Assembly: GCA_023229435.1 (NCBI GenBank)
Contig: JALNZF010000003.1
Span: forward strand, 124,001-188,000
Direction of reading: 5' to 3'
DNA from: Nitrospirota bacterium
Lineage (GTDB): Bacteria; Nitrospirota; UBA9217
DNA length: 64,000 bases
The notes beneath the pieces were generated by a model. It worked only from the letters and a program-made list of their open reading frames with translations, was not told the DNA's origin and searched no databases. The stretch's first letter is position 1; each line of letters opens with the position of its first letter. Shown here in pieces: positions 48,105-56,758 of this stretch. The position numbers and the translations under genes are program-made.

Positions 48105-48992
48105 CTATCTGATCACCATTCCGGCATACCCGACCACCTGTTCGTAGTCGCCGCTCACATCGCCGGAGTTCGTGTATTTGATCAGCTCTGCTTTGGAGGC
48201 ACCGAGAAGTTTGCAGGCAACAAGCATTGCCACTGCCGGACCGAACCCGCACATGGTGATACCATACTCCTTGACCACGCGATATAGCCCTTCGGGGTCG
48301 AGGTCCAGGATCTGCTGAATAGCTTTAAAATCCTTTTCTTTTGCTATAGCCGCCTGTTCATAGTGACTCATGTCGGAACTGGCCACAATAAGGGGCAGTT
48401 CGGAGTGCGGAGTTCCCCTGATTGATGCATTCGGGGGCAGGCTGCGTTCGGTGTTATCCTTCGCTTTACATTCCGCATTCCGCATTCCCAATTCCGCAAT
48501 CGCCTCCGCCACCGCCTTTCCCACCTCTTTACACGTCTCAAGCCTCGTGTCGAGCATCTGGATCGGAACGATCTTGAATTCCTGTTTCAAATTTTGAATA
48601 AAGGGGAGTTGGACCTCAAGGGAATGTTCGCGGAGATGAGCAAGGGAATCTTCGTGGATACGCGGGGACTTCGAGAGGATCGCAGCTGCCAGGGATTCGT
48701 CGATCTCCACCAGGCCAAGCGGTGTCTCCCATTGGCCTTTTGCCATGAGGGAAACCGGCGCCCCAAGACCGGTGTGGTTCGGCCCGATAAGCACAATAGT
48801 ATCCGGCAGTTCGATCCGGCTGTACACGGCCCCGGCCACTGATCCGGAATAGATCAGACCCGCATGGGGTGATATGATACCGAGAGCCTTAATTTTCGAA
48901 ACACCGGGTACGATGAATTCCCGGACCTGCTTCCTGAGTGCCTCGGAAGATCCTTTGTAGAACTGTCCTGCAACAGCCGGATGACGATGCAT
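48105..48992 (-). CDS. MEMO1-family protein (AmmeMemoRadiSam system protein B)
   Basis: 295 residues. MEMO proteins share the fold of class III extradiol dioxygenases and bind iron or copper. The metal-binding HPAVAGQFY at the N-terminus, ISPHAGLIYSG, VLIGPNHTGLG, SLEVQLPFIQ, ASSDMSHY and NSGDVSGDYEQVVGYAGMV are all present. The normal partners (AMMECR1 and a radical SAM protein) are not adjacent. Between AEAIA and LPLIVASSDM, 32 residues (such as RNAECKAKDNTERSLPPNA) are encoded by intergenic repeat DNA inserted in frame. Core motifs are intact, so the protein may still fold. The ATG at 48992 follows GGAGG by 5 nt. Confidence 0.9.
   Translation of the reverse strand: MHRHPAVAGQFYKGSSEALRKQVREFIVPGVSKIKALGIISPHAGLIYSGSVAGAVYSRIELPDTIVLIGPNHTGLGAPVSLMAKGQWETPLGLVEIDESLAAAILSKSPRIHEDSLAHLREHSLEVQLPFIQNLKQEFKIVPIQMLDTRLETCKEVGKAVAEAIAELGMRNAECKAKDNTERSLPPNASIRGTPHSELPLIVASSDMSHYEQAAIAKEKDFKAIQQILDLDPEGLYRVVKEYGITMCGFGPAVAMLVACKLLGASKAELIKYTNSGDVSGDYEQVVGYAGMVIR
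48396..48498. repeat. repeat insertion within the MEMO reading frame
   Basis: Contains AGTTCGGAGTGCGGAGTT (start), a 39-bp block at 48409-48447 that is 35/39 identical to 28637-28675, and the tandem TTCCGCATTCCGCATTCC (48471-48488). All three are intergenic-type repeats elsewhere in the window. Confidence 0.85.
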
Positions 48993-49019
48993 AGGCACCT
49001 CCGATGAGCGGACAGACGA

Positions 49020-49138
49020 CTAGCTACCGATGGACGATGGACGATCACGCCACGGCGTGACTTCGCTCGCTAGGACGACGGACGTAGCAGACTTCTCGTC
49101 CCTCGTCTCTCGTCCTGCGTCCCTCATTCTCCGTCTCT
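49020..49138. repeat. GGACGATGGACG/CGTCCCTCGTC repeat, copy 2
   Basis: CGATGGACGATGGACGATCA on the left, CGCTAGGACGACGGACG in the middle and TCTCGTCCCTCGTCTCTCGT on the right, as in copies at 32365-32500 and 56759-56845. It fills the gap between the MEMO gene and the TPR/cNMP gene. Confidence 0.75.
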
Positions 49139-49154
49139 CAAGCGTCCTGCGATG

Positions 49155-49937
49155 TTACAACGTATCTTTGACTTTTTTGAGCGTGCTTTTCACGCGCTGT
49201 TCGTGGTAGTTATGCAGGACTTCCCTGATCCGGGGGCTCTTGCTGATCATTTCAGTGAGATCAGCCTCAACCACCTCGAGCACGTCCGTTTCCTCAACGG
49301 TTTCAACGGTCGCGGTCCTTGGCTTGCCCGTGAGAAACGCGATCTCGCCGAAGAAATCGCTGGCATGAAGGGCTGCAAGTTCCATTTTCTTCCCCATGAT
49401 TGTGGAAAAGACTTTTACGGACCCGCGGGTAAGGATAAATACCGACCTTCCCGTGTCCCCTTCATTGATGATAGCCTTGCCCGGTGGTATCGTATGAATG
49501 ATCATACGCTTGGTGAATTCATTGAACTCTTCCTGGGTAAAGTCGGAGAAGAGCGGGATAACGCTGCTGATGGGTTCCTGTGTTCCGACCTCGATCGGCT
49601 CGAGCTTCATCTCGGTGACCGTCTTGTTGGAATGAAGTGATTCAATTTTGTTCTGGGCGTCCTTGTTCGTTGGATCGTTCCTGAGCGCCAGTTTGTACTG
49701 CGCAAGGGCCTTGACCACGAACCCTCCGTCGGCATACAGGTCCGCAGCGTGGATGTACTCTTTGACAGCCTCTGTTTTCTGGCCGAGTTTCTGGCGCGCG
49801 TCGCCAATCCGCACCCGGACCATCGGGTCGGGGTCAAGAGCGAAAAGCTTCTCCATCTCCCCTATGGCTGATTTCCAATCGGATTTTCTCAGGAATTTTT
49901 GTACCTGTTCGCTGATCGATGCTTTTTCTGAAGCCAC
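49155..49937 (-). CDS. TPR plus cyclic-nucleotide-binding protein
   Basis: 260 residues. The N-terminal part (about 1-105) contains TPR-like helices (SDWKSAIGEMEKLFALDPDPMV, then KTEAVKEYIHAADLYADGG and FVVKALAQYKLALRNDPTN). A cyclic-nucleotide-binding domain follows (about 125-245) with the cassette FFGEIAFLTGKPRTATVE. No DNA-binding domain, so it is a signalling or scaffolding effector rather than a transcription factor. It could respond to the cyclase at 19534. The GTG start follows GGGAGG by 7 nt. Confidence 0.88.
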   Translation of the reverse strand: MASEKASISEQVQKFLRKSDWKSAIGEMEKLFALDPDPMVRVRIGDARQKLGQKTEAVKEYIHAADLYADGGFVVKALAQYKLALRNDPTNKDAQNKIESLHSNKTVTEMKLEPIEVGTQEPISSVIPLFSDFTQEEFNEFTKRMIIHTIPPGKAIINEGDTGRSVFILTRGSVKVFSTIMGKKMELAALHASDFFGEIAFLTGKPRTATVETVEETDVLEVVEADLTEMISKSPRIREVLHNYHEQRVKSTLKKVKDTL

Positions 49938-49972
49938 GGGGAACCTCCCGGCTAACAGTCTTTTTTTTGATT

Positions 49973-50063
49973 TTCATCTCCGAACGCCTCTATCGGAGAT
50001 ATGGTTTTATTATCACTGAGAACCAGATTCCCGCTCAGAATCACTACGGGAATGACCGCATGA
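49973..50063. repeat. dispersed palindromic repeat, ATCGGGGAT family, copy 3
   Basis: CATCTCCGAACGCCTCTATC then GGAGATATGG, AACCAGATTCCCG and TACGGGAATGAC follow the same block order as copies at 3188 and 45740. It lies between dnaB and the TPR/cNMP gene. Confidence 0.72.
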
Positions 50064-50082
50064 GGGACAACAAAGCAGGATA

Positions 50083-51471
50083 TCAAAATGCCCTCTTCTC
50101 GGCATTTTCAAACCGGGTGTACCGGTTGACGAACGTCAGGTCCACTTTGCCGATCGGTCCATTTCTCTGTTTCCCGATGATCACCTCGGCCTTTCCCCTC
50201 TGGCCGCACAGACACTCTCCGTCGTAGGGGCATTCACACTTGTTATAAACCTCATCGCGATAGATGAATAATATCACATCCGCGTCCTGTTCAATGGCGC
50301 CGGATTCGCGAAGGTCGGCGAGCATGGGTCTTTTTTCCTTGCCGGGCCTCGTCTCCACCGCCCGGTTCAGCTGCGAGAGCGCAATGACGGGGACCTGGAG
50401 CTCTTTGGCGAGCGCCTTGAGCGAGCGTGAGATATTCGAAATTTCCTGCTCGCGGCTGCCCTCATCGCCCCTGCCGCGCATGAGCTGCAGATAGTCGACA
50501 ATGACGAGGTCAAGCCCCTGGTCGGCCTTCAGCCTGCGTGCCTTGGCCCGCGTCTCGAGCACCGAGATCGCGGCGGTATCATCGATAAAGATCGGCGCGT
50601 CCGCCAGCTTGCCCGCAGCGGTGGAGAGCGGCGTCCAGTCGCGCTCCGACAAATGGCCGGTCCGCAGTTTGTGCGCGTCCACACGCGATTCGGAGCCCAG
50701 CATGCGCAGCACAAGCTGTTCCTTGGACATTTCAAGGCTGAAAATCGCCACCGACTTTCCCTTTTCGATGGCAGCATAGGCCGCGATATTCAGGCAGAAC
50801 GCCGTCTTGCCCATGGATGGCCTGCCCGCAACGATGATCAGGTCGCTCTGCTGAAAGCCCGAGGTCCTCTCGTCCAGGTCCAGAAAACCGGTTGCAAGGC
50901 CGGTGACCATCTCTTTCTTCTCATAGAGCCGTTCCACGATCGCGAAGCTGTGCCCCACGATGTTCTTCATGGAGACAAAGGAATCTTTGATCTTGCCCTG
51001 GGCTATCTCGAAGATCGATTTCTCGGCGCGGTCCAGGAGCTCATCGATGTTAACCACGGTCCGCGAGTCTTCGTAGCTCTGGGTGATGATATCGGTGGCG
51101 GAGTGGATGAGCTTGCGAAGAACGGCCTTCTCGCGCACGATCCGCGCGTGGTGCTTGATGTTCGCCGCCGTGGGAACGAGGCTCACGAGCGTTGCGAGGT
51201 ATGACGCCCCCCCCACCGCCTCGAGCCCGGTCTTGCCGCGAAGCGCGTCCGACAGCGTTACGAGGTCGATCGCTTCCCCGGTCTCGAACATGTCGAGCAT
51301 GGCGGAGAATATCCTGCGGTGGGTGTCCTTGTAGAAATCGTCGGAAGAGAGGGTTTCAATGACCTTGTTCAAGGAGTCGTTCTCGATCAGGATGGCGCCA
51401 AGCACCATCTGCTCGGCTTCGATATTTTGCGGGGGGAGTTTTTGAAGAGAAACTTCGGTCTGAACGGACAT
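50083..51471 (-). CDS. dnaB: replicative DNA helicase
   Basis: 462 residues, full length. DnaB unwinds DNA 5'-3' ahead of the replisome as a hexamer. N-terminal PPQNIEAEQMVLGAIL; RecA-like ATPase with GRPSMGKTAFCLNIA (Walker A), LVIVDYLQLMRG (Walker B) and FIYRDEVYN near the end. An unusual cysteine set (CECPYDGECLC) lies between residues about 425 and 435, where related helicases have a Lys/Gly-rich stretch; it could bind a metal. No intein is present. It lies 108 bp downstream of rplI. Confidence 0.96.
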   Translation of the reverse strand: MSVQTEVSLQKLPPQNIEAEQMVLGAILIENDSLNKVIETLSSDDFYKDTHRRIFSAMLDMFETGEAIDLVTLSDALRGKTGLEAVGGASYLATLVSLVPTAANIKHHARIVREKAVLRKLIHSATDIITQSYEDSRTVVNIDELLDRAEKSIFEIAQGKIKDSFVSMKNIVGHSFAIVERLYEKKEMVTGLATGFLDLDERTSGFQQSDLIIVAGRPSMGKTAFCLNIAAYAAIEKGKSVAIFSLEMSKEQLVLRMLGSESRVDAHKLRTGHLSERDWTPLSTAAGKLADAPIFIDDTAAISVLETRAKARRLKADQGLDLVIVDYLQLMRGRGDEGSREQEISNISRSLKALAKELQVPVIALSQLNRAVETRPGKEKRPMLADLRESGAIEQDADVILFIYRDEVYNKCECPYDGECLCGQRGKAEVIIGKQRNGPIGKVDLTFVNRYTRFENAEKRAF

Positions 51472-51579
51472 GGCAGAACCTCGCGAAGGGCAAAAAGAAA
51501 AAAAGAAGCCAGAAGTCAGAAACCGGAATGGATCTCCTGACTTCTGTCTCCTGGCTCCTGAATTCTGTTGGTTTAAGAG

Positions 51580-52026
51580 CTACTCTTCCGCGACCACCGA
51601 GACCTTGAATTCCGCGAGAATGTCGGCATGCAGCTTCACGGAGACGGTATAGTCGCCGAGACGCCTGATCGGCTCATCGAGGACGATCTTCCGTTTGTCG
51701 ATCTCCACGCCCAGCGCCTTCGCCGCATCAGCGATGTCCATTGAAGTCACGGAACCGAAGAGTTTGCCCTCTTCACCGGTCTTGGCCTTGATGATGACGG
51801 CAAGTCCTCTGATCCGGTCTGCTTCCCCCGTGGCCTCTTTTTTTATCTTGCGGACGCGGTCCGAGACCATCTTCTTCGCGTGATTCATGGCATTCAGGTT
51901 ATCGGGCGTTGCCTCGATAGCCTTCTTGTTCGGCACCAGAAAATTCCTGGCATAGCCGTCGGCGACCTTGACGAGGTCTCCTATTTTACCCAATTTGTCG
52001 ATATCTTCCCGTAAAATTACCTGCAT
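51580..52026 (-). CDS. rplI: 50S ribosomal protein L9
   Basis: 148 residues. MQVILREDIDKLGKIGDLVKVADGYARNFLVPNKKA is the typical L9 N-terminal domain that binds 23S rRNA; a long connecting helix and a C-terminal domain (LFGSVTSMDIADAAKALGVEIDKRKI) follow. The ATG at 52026 has AAAGGAG 11 nt upstream. Usually rplI follows rpsF and rpsR; here those genes are absent, and it has its own promoter. dnaB follows. Confidence 0.96.
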   Translation of the reverse strand: MQVILREDIDKLGKIGDLVKVADGYARNFLVPNKKAIEATPDNLNAMNHAKKMVSDRVRKIKKEATGEADRIRGLAVIIKAKTGEEGKLFGSVTSMDIADAAKALGVEIDKRKIVLDEPIRRLGDYTVSVKLHADILAEFKVSVVAEE

Positions 52027-52062
52027 TGCTGATACGACTCCTTTCAAATGTTCTGTGCCGAG

Positions 52063-52092
52063 ATACTACCAGAAACCGGGGCAGGGTGTCAA
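52063..52092 (-). promoter_or_regulatory. promoter of rplI-dnaB
   Basis: Minus strand TTGACA (52092-52087), 18-bp spacer, TAGTAT (52068-52063), about 40 bp before the L9 start. Confidence 0.6.
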
Positions 52093-52146
52093 CAGGGAAT
52101 TGCTCCGGAACATCCTCCCGTTGAGCAGCCGCTTTTTATCGTGCCC

Positions 52147-53370
52147 CTATGCAGAAACCCGGTCTCTGCCGCTCATTTTTGCCTTATATAAATGCTCATC
52201 AGCCCTCCTGATGATATCGTCCACCGACCGGTCGCTCGCCTGGACACACACCACCCCGAGGCTCAGGGTGACGGTGGCATTGTTGACCGTCTCTTCTTTG
52301 ACATGAGTACGGATCCTCTCGGCAAGACCCCGGGCATCTTCCAGACTGGTGTCCGGCAGGATGATCAAAAATTCCTCACCCCCGTAGCGGCCAAGAATGT
52401 CGTAGGCACGAATCGTGTCACGCATACGGGCGGAAATGACCTGGAGGACCTGGTCCCCAATCTGGTGACCGTATGAATCGTTGATGGCCTTGAAATTGTC
52501 AACGTCTATCAGGATACAGCTCACATTCATTTTCAGCCGCTTGAACTTTTCAAACTCTTCCTCAAAACGCAGCATAATATGATGCCGGTTAAACAGTTCT
52601 GTCAACGCATCGGTAATGGCGATCTTCTCGATCGTCTGACACGCCTGGTCAAACCTCTTTATCAACCGTGCCATAAAAAAATAGATCAGTCCCAATAGAA
52701 ACAGGGTTGTGACAATGCCGAATAGTACAATGGTAATGGTATTGGACCTGATCTTTCTCTGGCGGTCCTCGATGTCGAAGGTTATGCTGATTCCTCCCCG
52801 TACGTCTCCGACGGCATAGTTCTGGTGTTTATGACATTGCAGACAATCATTTTTAATATAGAGCGGCGCCATGTACCTGAAATACGTTCTGTTGTTGACC
52901 AATTCAGTTCCGGAAACTTCCTTCACTGCGCCGCTTTCGAACTGGAGAAGCGCCTTTTTTTCAAACTCGTCGGGCTCGTTATGAGGGTTCATGAGCTTCA
53001 GACTGGTGATATGGAACTTGAACATCCCCTCGTTCTCGGCATATTCCGACAGCTCACGGGTCATGAATGCCGGATTTCGCAGGGTAAATACCCTCCCGTC
53101 CACGGTCTTGATATCCGGGTTTATCAGGTAAGGATTGGATTCCACACCCTTTTTCTTCTCTACATAGACTCCGCCGTAATTCGCATTCCACGTTCTCGTC
53201 AAAACGAGGGTGTTAAAGACGACGCGCGCTTGTATGATATTCTCCTCATTCATCAGTTGCCTGGTCCGTATGACCATATCAAGGAATATCCCCGACAGGA
53301 CCAGCGCGATGACCAGGCCCGTTGAAATGATGAACGTCCTGTAGAAGTTCTTCTCTTTCATCGCGGGCAT
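52147..53370 (-). CDS. heme-sensor diguanylate cyclase (DUF3365 plus GGDEF)
   Basis: 407 residues. First membrane helix (TFIISTGLVIALVLSGIFL), a periplasmic DUF3365-type domain (about 35-200) with one c-type heme motif CLQCH, a second helix (TIVLFGIVTTLFLLGLIYFFM), then GGDEF (about 255-407). The active site is GGEEF, and an I-site RAYD lies five residues upstream, so product inhibition is expected. It makes c-di-GMP in response to a redox or gas signal at the heme. GGAAGAG precedes the ATG by 5 nt; the mutS stop is one base upstream, so the genes are coupled. Confidence 0.92.
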   Translation of the reverse strand: MPAMKEKNFYRTFIISTGLVIALVLSGIFLDMVIRTRQLMNEENIIQARVVFNTLVLTRTWNANYGGVYVEKKKGVESNPYLINPDIKTVDGRVFTLRNPAFMTRELSEYAENEGMFKFHITSLKLMNPHNEPDEFEKKALLQFESGAVKEVSGTELVNNRTYFRYMAPLYIKNDCLQCHKHQNYAVGDVRGGISITFDIEDRQRKIRSNTITIVLFGIVTTLFLLGLIYFFMARLIKRFDQACQTIEKIAITDALTELFNRHHIMLRFEEEFEKFKRLKMNVSCILIDVDNFKAINDSYGHQIGDQVLQVISARMRDTIRAYDILGRYGGEEFLIILPDTSLEDARGLAERIRTHVKEETVNNATVTLSLGVVCVQASDRSVDDIIRRADEHLYKAKMSGRDRVSA

Positions 53371-53371
53371 A

Positions 53372-56056
53372 TCAGCTCTTCCTCACTTTGTTTTTGAGAT
53401 CATGCAGCGTATTCATGGCATCGAGCGGCGTCATGGCATCAAGATCCAGGTCCGATATCTCTTTGAATATCAGGCCCGCTTCACTTGCGAACAGACCGAG
53501 CTGTGGTTCCACATGTGCCGCTTTCCCGGCTTTTGCGTTCTTCTCCCCGCGTCCCCCGTTCGCCCCTTCTCCTGATCCGAATTTTGAAGCCCCGCCCAGG
53601 CGGGGCTCACCCTGGTCGTTGAACTCGGCCTTTTCGAGATTTGCCAGCACTTCCCGTGCGCGCTGGATCACCGCTTCCGGGAGTCCCGCGAGGCGCGCCA
53701 CCTGGATGCCGTAAGACTTGTCCGCCCCGCCTTCCACCACGCGCCGGAGAAAGATGATCTGGTCGTTCCATTCCTTGATCGCCACGGTATAGTTCTTCAC
53801 CCGGTCCATGGTGAGAGCGAGTTCTGTGAGTTCGTGGTAGTGCGTGGCGAACAGGGTCCGCGCCCTGATCTTCGTATGAAGGTATTCAGCCACGGCCCAG
53901 GCAATACTGATGCCGTCGAAGGTGCTCGTGCCCCGGCCAATCTCGTCGAGGATGATGAGGCTCCGGTCCGTGGCATTGTTCAGGATGTTGGCCGTTTCGT
54001 TCATCTCGACCATGAAGGTGCTCTGGCCGCGCGTGATGAAATCCGATGCCCCGATGCGCGTAAACACCCGGTCCACGATGCCGACCGTCGCCTCGCGCGC
54101 GGGAACAAACCCGCCCATCTGTGCCATGATCGTGATCAGCGCCACCTGCCGCATATAGGTGGACTTGCCCGCCATGTTCGGCCCGGTCAGGACGATCAGC
54201 TGGTTCTCCTCGCAGTCCAGGAGCGTGTCGTTCGGAATGAACCGTTCTTCAAGCGAGAGCTGCTCAATGACCGGATGTCTGCCCTCGACGATCTTGAGCA
54301 TATCCCCGTCGAGGATCATTGGCCTCGCATAATTATTCTTTGCCGCGGCCTCGGCAAGAGAGGCCAGGCTGTCGAGCAATGCGACGCGCCTCGCCATTTC
54401 CTGGATCCTGACAGTAGAGGCGGCAACCGTTTCACGCACCTGCTGGAACAGCCGGTACTCCAGATCGATGATCTTTTCCTCCGCGCCGAGGACCTTTTCC
54501 TCATATTCCTTGAGCTCCGGCGTGATATAACGTTCGGCGTTCGCAAGCGTTTGCTTGCGGATGAAATCCTGCGGCACATTCGCGAGGTTGGTCTTTGTTA
54601 CTTCGATATAATACCCGAAGACCCGGTTGTAACTTACCTTGAGCGAGCTGATGCCGGTGCGTTCGCGCTCGCGCAGCTCGATACCTGCGATCCAACCCTT
54701 GCCTTCCGAGCTGATGGAGCGCAGCTCGTCGAGCTCGGTGTTATATCCTTTTTTGATCAGTTTCCCCTCGCGCAAGGTATAGGGAGGATCATCGTTTATG
54801 GCGCCCTCAATGAACTGAAAGATGTCCTGGAGGCCATCCCAGTCTTGAGCAATATCATAGATCGATCGGGCATTGCACCTGATCAGCGATTCATGGAGCC
54901 GGGGGAGCGCGGTAAACGACTGTTTAAGCGCAAGCAGGTCGCGGGCATTTGCAACGCCGAGTGAGACGCGGCTGATGAGCCGTTCGAGGTCATAGACCGC
55001 GCCGAGCGCTTTCATGATGGTGGAGCGAAGCTGGTGGTCGTTCTTGAACTCCGCCACGGCGTCGAGCCGATGCTCGATCTCCACCGCGCTCATCAGCGGG
55101 TTCAGGAGCCATTCACGAAGTTTTCTGCCGCCCATTGCCGTGACCGTAGAATCGAGCACGGAAAGCAGCGTACCTTTGGTCGATCCATCGTAGATGTTCT
55201 TGACGAGCTCGAGGTTCCGCTGGCATGATGCGTCGAGGACCATGTGCTCCCGGACGAGAAAAGGCTTGATGCGGCGTATGTTCGCAAGACCGGTCTTCTG
55301 CGTCTCTTCGATATATCGAAGCGCCGCGCCTGCGGCGGAAATGCCGGACTTCATGCCGCTGCAGCCGAAACCCTCGAGCGAGGCGACTTTGAAGTGGTCG
55401 AGCAGCGTTCGCAGGGCGGTCGTGATGTCGAATGTCCAGTCGTCGCAGGCATTGATGGCCTGCGTGTATTGACGAAGCAGCAGAGCAAGGCCGGGATCAG
55501 ACTCATGGTCCCTGGGCAGCACGATCTCGCGGGGCGTGAACCGCGCAAGGACGGTATCGAGCTCGGCGAGATTATCGCCGCCCTCGACCTCGGCAATGAA
55601 AAAATCGCCCGTTGAGATATCGAGAAAGGAAAGTCCGAAACCGTCCTTCTGCGGATACAGGGAAGCGAGGTAGTTGTTGTCCTTGGCATCAAGCAGATTG
55701 GAATCAAGCACCGTTCCCGGCGTCACCACCCGGATCACCTCGCGCTTCACAATGCCTTTCGCGAGTTTGGGGTCCTCCATCTGTTCGCAAATCGCGACCT
55801 TGAAGCCCCGCCGGATAAGCTTGGCGATATAGCCTTCCGCAGCGTGATACGGGAATCCGCAGAGCGGCGTCTCGATGCCCTTTGACTTGTTCCTCGCCGT
55901 AAGCGTGATCTCAAGGACCTTCGAGGCGGTCACCGCGTCCTGGTCGAACATCTCGTAGAAATCGCCCATGCGGAAAAGCAGGATTGCGTCGAGATGCCGA
56001 CGCTTGATCTCGCGGTATTGTTTCATGAGGGGGGTAAGGTCATTCATGGAATTCAA
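53372..56056 (-). CDS. mutS: DNA mismatch repair protein MutS
   Basis: 894 residues, full length MutS1. N-terminal mismatch-binding motif DAILLFRMGDFYEMFDQDAV contains the Phe-x-Glu needed for mismatch contact. The ATPase domain has TGPNMAGKSTYMRQ (Walker A) and DEIGRGTSTFDGISIAWA (Walker B). Between about residues 810 and 850 a low-complexity Gly/Lys/Ala linker (EPRLGGASKFGSGEGANGG) precedes the C-terminal tetramerisation segment. mutL is not adjacent. The diguanylate cyclase starts one base after the stop. Confidence 0.97.
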   Translation of the reverse strand: MNSMNDLTPLMKQYREIKRRHLDAILLFRMGDFYEMFDQDAVTASKVLEITLTARNKSKGIETPLCGFPYHAAEGYIAKLIRRGFKVAICEQMEDPKLAKGIVKREVIRVVTPGTVLDSNLLDAKDNNYLASLYPQKDGFGLSFLDISTGDFFIAEVEGGDNLAELDTVLARFTPREIVLPRDHESDPGLALLLRQYTQAINACDDWTFDITTALRTLLDHFKVASLEGFGCSGMKSGISAAGAALRYIEETQKTGLANIRRIKPFLVREHMVLDASCQRNLELVKNIYDGSTKGTLLSVLDSTVTAMGGRKLREWLLNPLMSAVEIEHRLDAVAEFKNDHQLRSTIMKALGAVYDLERLISRVSLGVANARDLLALKQSFTALPRLHESLIRCNARSIYDIAQDWDGLQDIFQFIEGAINDDPPYTLREGKLIKKGYNTELDELRSISSEGKGWIAGIELRERERTGISSLKVSYNRVFGYYIEVTKTNLANVPQDFIRKQTLANAERYITPELKEYEEKVLGAEEKIIDLEYRLFQQVRETVAASTVRIQEMARRVALLDSLASLAEAAAKNNYARPMILDGDMLKIVEGRHPVIEQLSLEERFIPNDTLLDCEENQLIVLTGPNMAGKSTYMRQVALITIMAQMGGFVPAREATVGIVDRVFTRIGASDFITRGQSTFMVEMNETANILNNATDRSLIILDEIGRGTSTFDGISIAWAVAEYLHTKIRARTLFATHYHELTELALTMDRVKNYTVAIKEWNDQIIFLRRVVEGGADKSYGIQVARLAGLPEAVIQRAREVLANLEKAEFNDQGEPRLGGASKFGSGEGANGGRGEKNAKAGKAAHVEPQLGLFASEAGLIFKEISDLDLDAMTPLDAMNTLHDLKNKVRKS

Positions 56057-56099
56057 GAAGATGGTAGATCAAAATCAACTACGGAGTCATACCCTGCAC

Positions 56100-56262
56100 T
56101 CGCGCTGCGCACTCGTTAACGCTGGGCACAGGCGGAGACACTGAGAAAAACGTTGAAGTGACAAGATAAGGGGGAAAATATAAATCGTAGATTCTCCCAA
56201 CTTCTCAGCTTCCCATCTTTTCGCTCTCCTCCGCGTCTCCGTGCCTCCGTGGTAAATATTCA
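56100..56262. repeat. palindromic repeat upstream of mutS
   Basis: Arms GGGCACAGGCGGAGACACTG near 56125 and CGCGTCTCCGTGCCTCCGTG near 56235 are imperfect reverse complements, of the CGCAGAGAC/CACGAAG family. It lies between the HIT gene end and mutS start. Confidence 0.6.
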
Positions 56263-56751
56263 GTCTTTTAGCTTTTCAAAATACGGTCGCAGCCTGTCAT
56301 ACGTTCCGTCGAGCAGCTCCGGCATCACGCGCGTTTCGTCAAAAACCGTGATAAAGCTGGAATCGCCAGTCCAGCGCGGAACGATCTGTACGTGGAGATG
56401 TTCGGGAATTCCGGCACCGGCGGATTTTCCGATATTGATGCCGATATTGAATCCATCGGGATGCATGGCCTGCTTCAGGATATTCACCGATGCCTGCGTT
56501 GTCTTTATCAGATCAGTGAGTTCCGCCTCGGGCAATCGGTCAACCTCGGACTCATGGGTAAAAGGAACGATAAGCAGGTGGCCGTTGTTATAGGGATAGA
56601 GGTTCATGATCACAAAGGAATGCTTTCCGCGATACAGGATATAGTTCCTGCGATCGTCATTCTTTTTCGCTTCCTCGCAGAGAATGCACCCAACTGTTTT
56701 TTTAGAACTGAGAATATATTTCATGCGCCATGGAGCCCAGAGTCTATCCAT
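56260..56751 (-). CDS. HIT-family nucleotide hydrolase or phosphorylase
   Basis: 163 residues. MDRLWAPWRMKYIL and the zinc-type CILCEEAKK are typical of the Ap4A-phosphorylase-like HIT branch in bacteria. The HIT triad reads EHLHVQIVPRW: the third His is replaced by Gln (H-x-H-x-Q), as in GalT and Ap4A phosphorylase, suggesting transfer rather than hydrolysis. Substrates are likely dinucleoside polyphosphates or adenylylated compounds. The ribosome site is weak. It follows the uracil-DNA glycosylase gene on the same strand, with a repeat between. Confidence 0.87.
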   Translation of the reverse strand: MDRLWAPWRMKYILSSKKTVGCILCEEAKKNDDRRNYILYRGKHSFVIMNLYPYNNGHLLIVPFTHESEVDRLPEAELTDLIKTTQASVNILKQAMHPDGFNIGINIGKSAGAGIPEHLHVQIVPRWTGDSSFITVFDETRVMPELLDGTYDRLRPYFEKLKD

Positions 56752-56758
56752 AATATTC

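Noticed and set aside
49020..49138. Possible CRISPR array
   Set aside because: The repeat units are short, overlapping and unevenly spaced, with no spacer structure and no cas genes.
53834..54964. 376-codon plus-strand frame
   Set aside because: Antisense to mutS; frame openness follows from GC-rich codon use.
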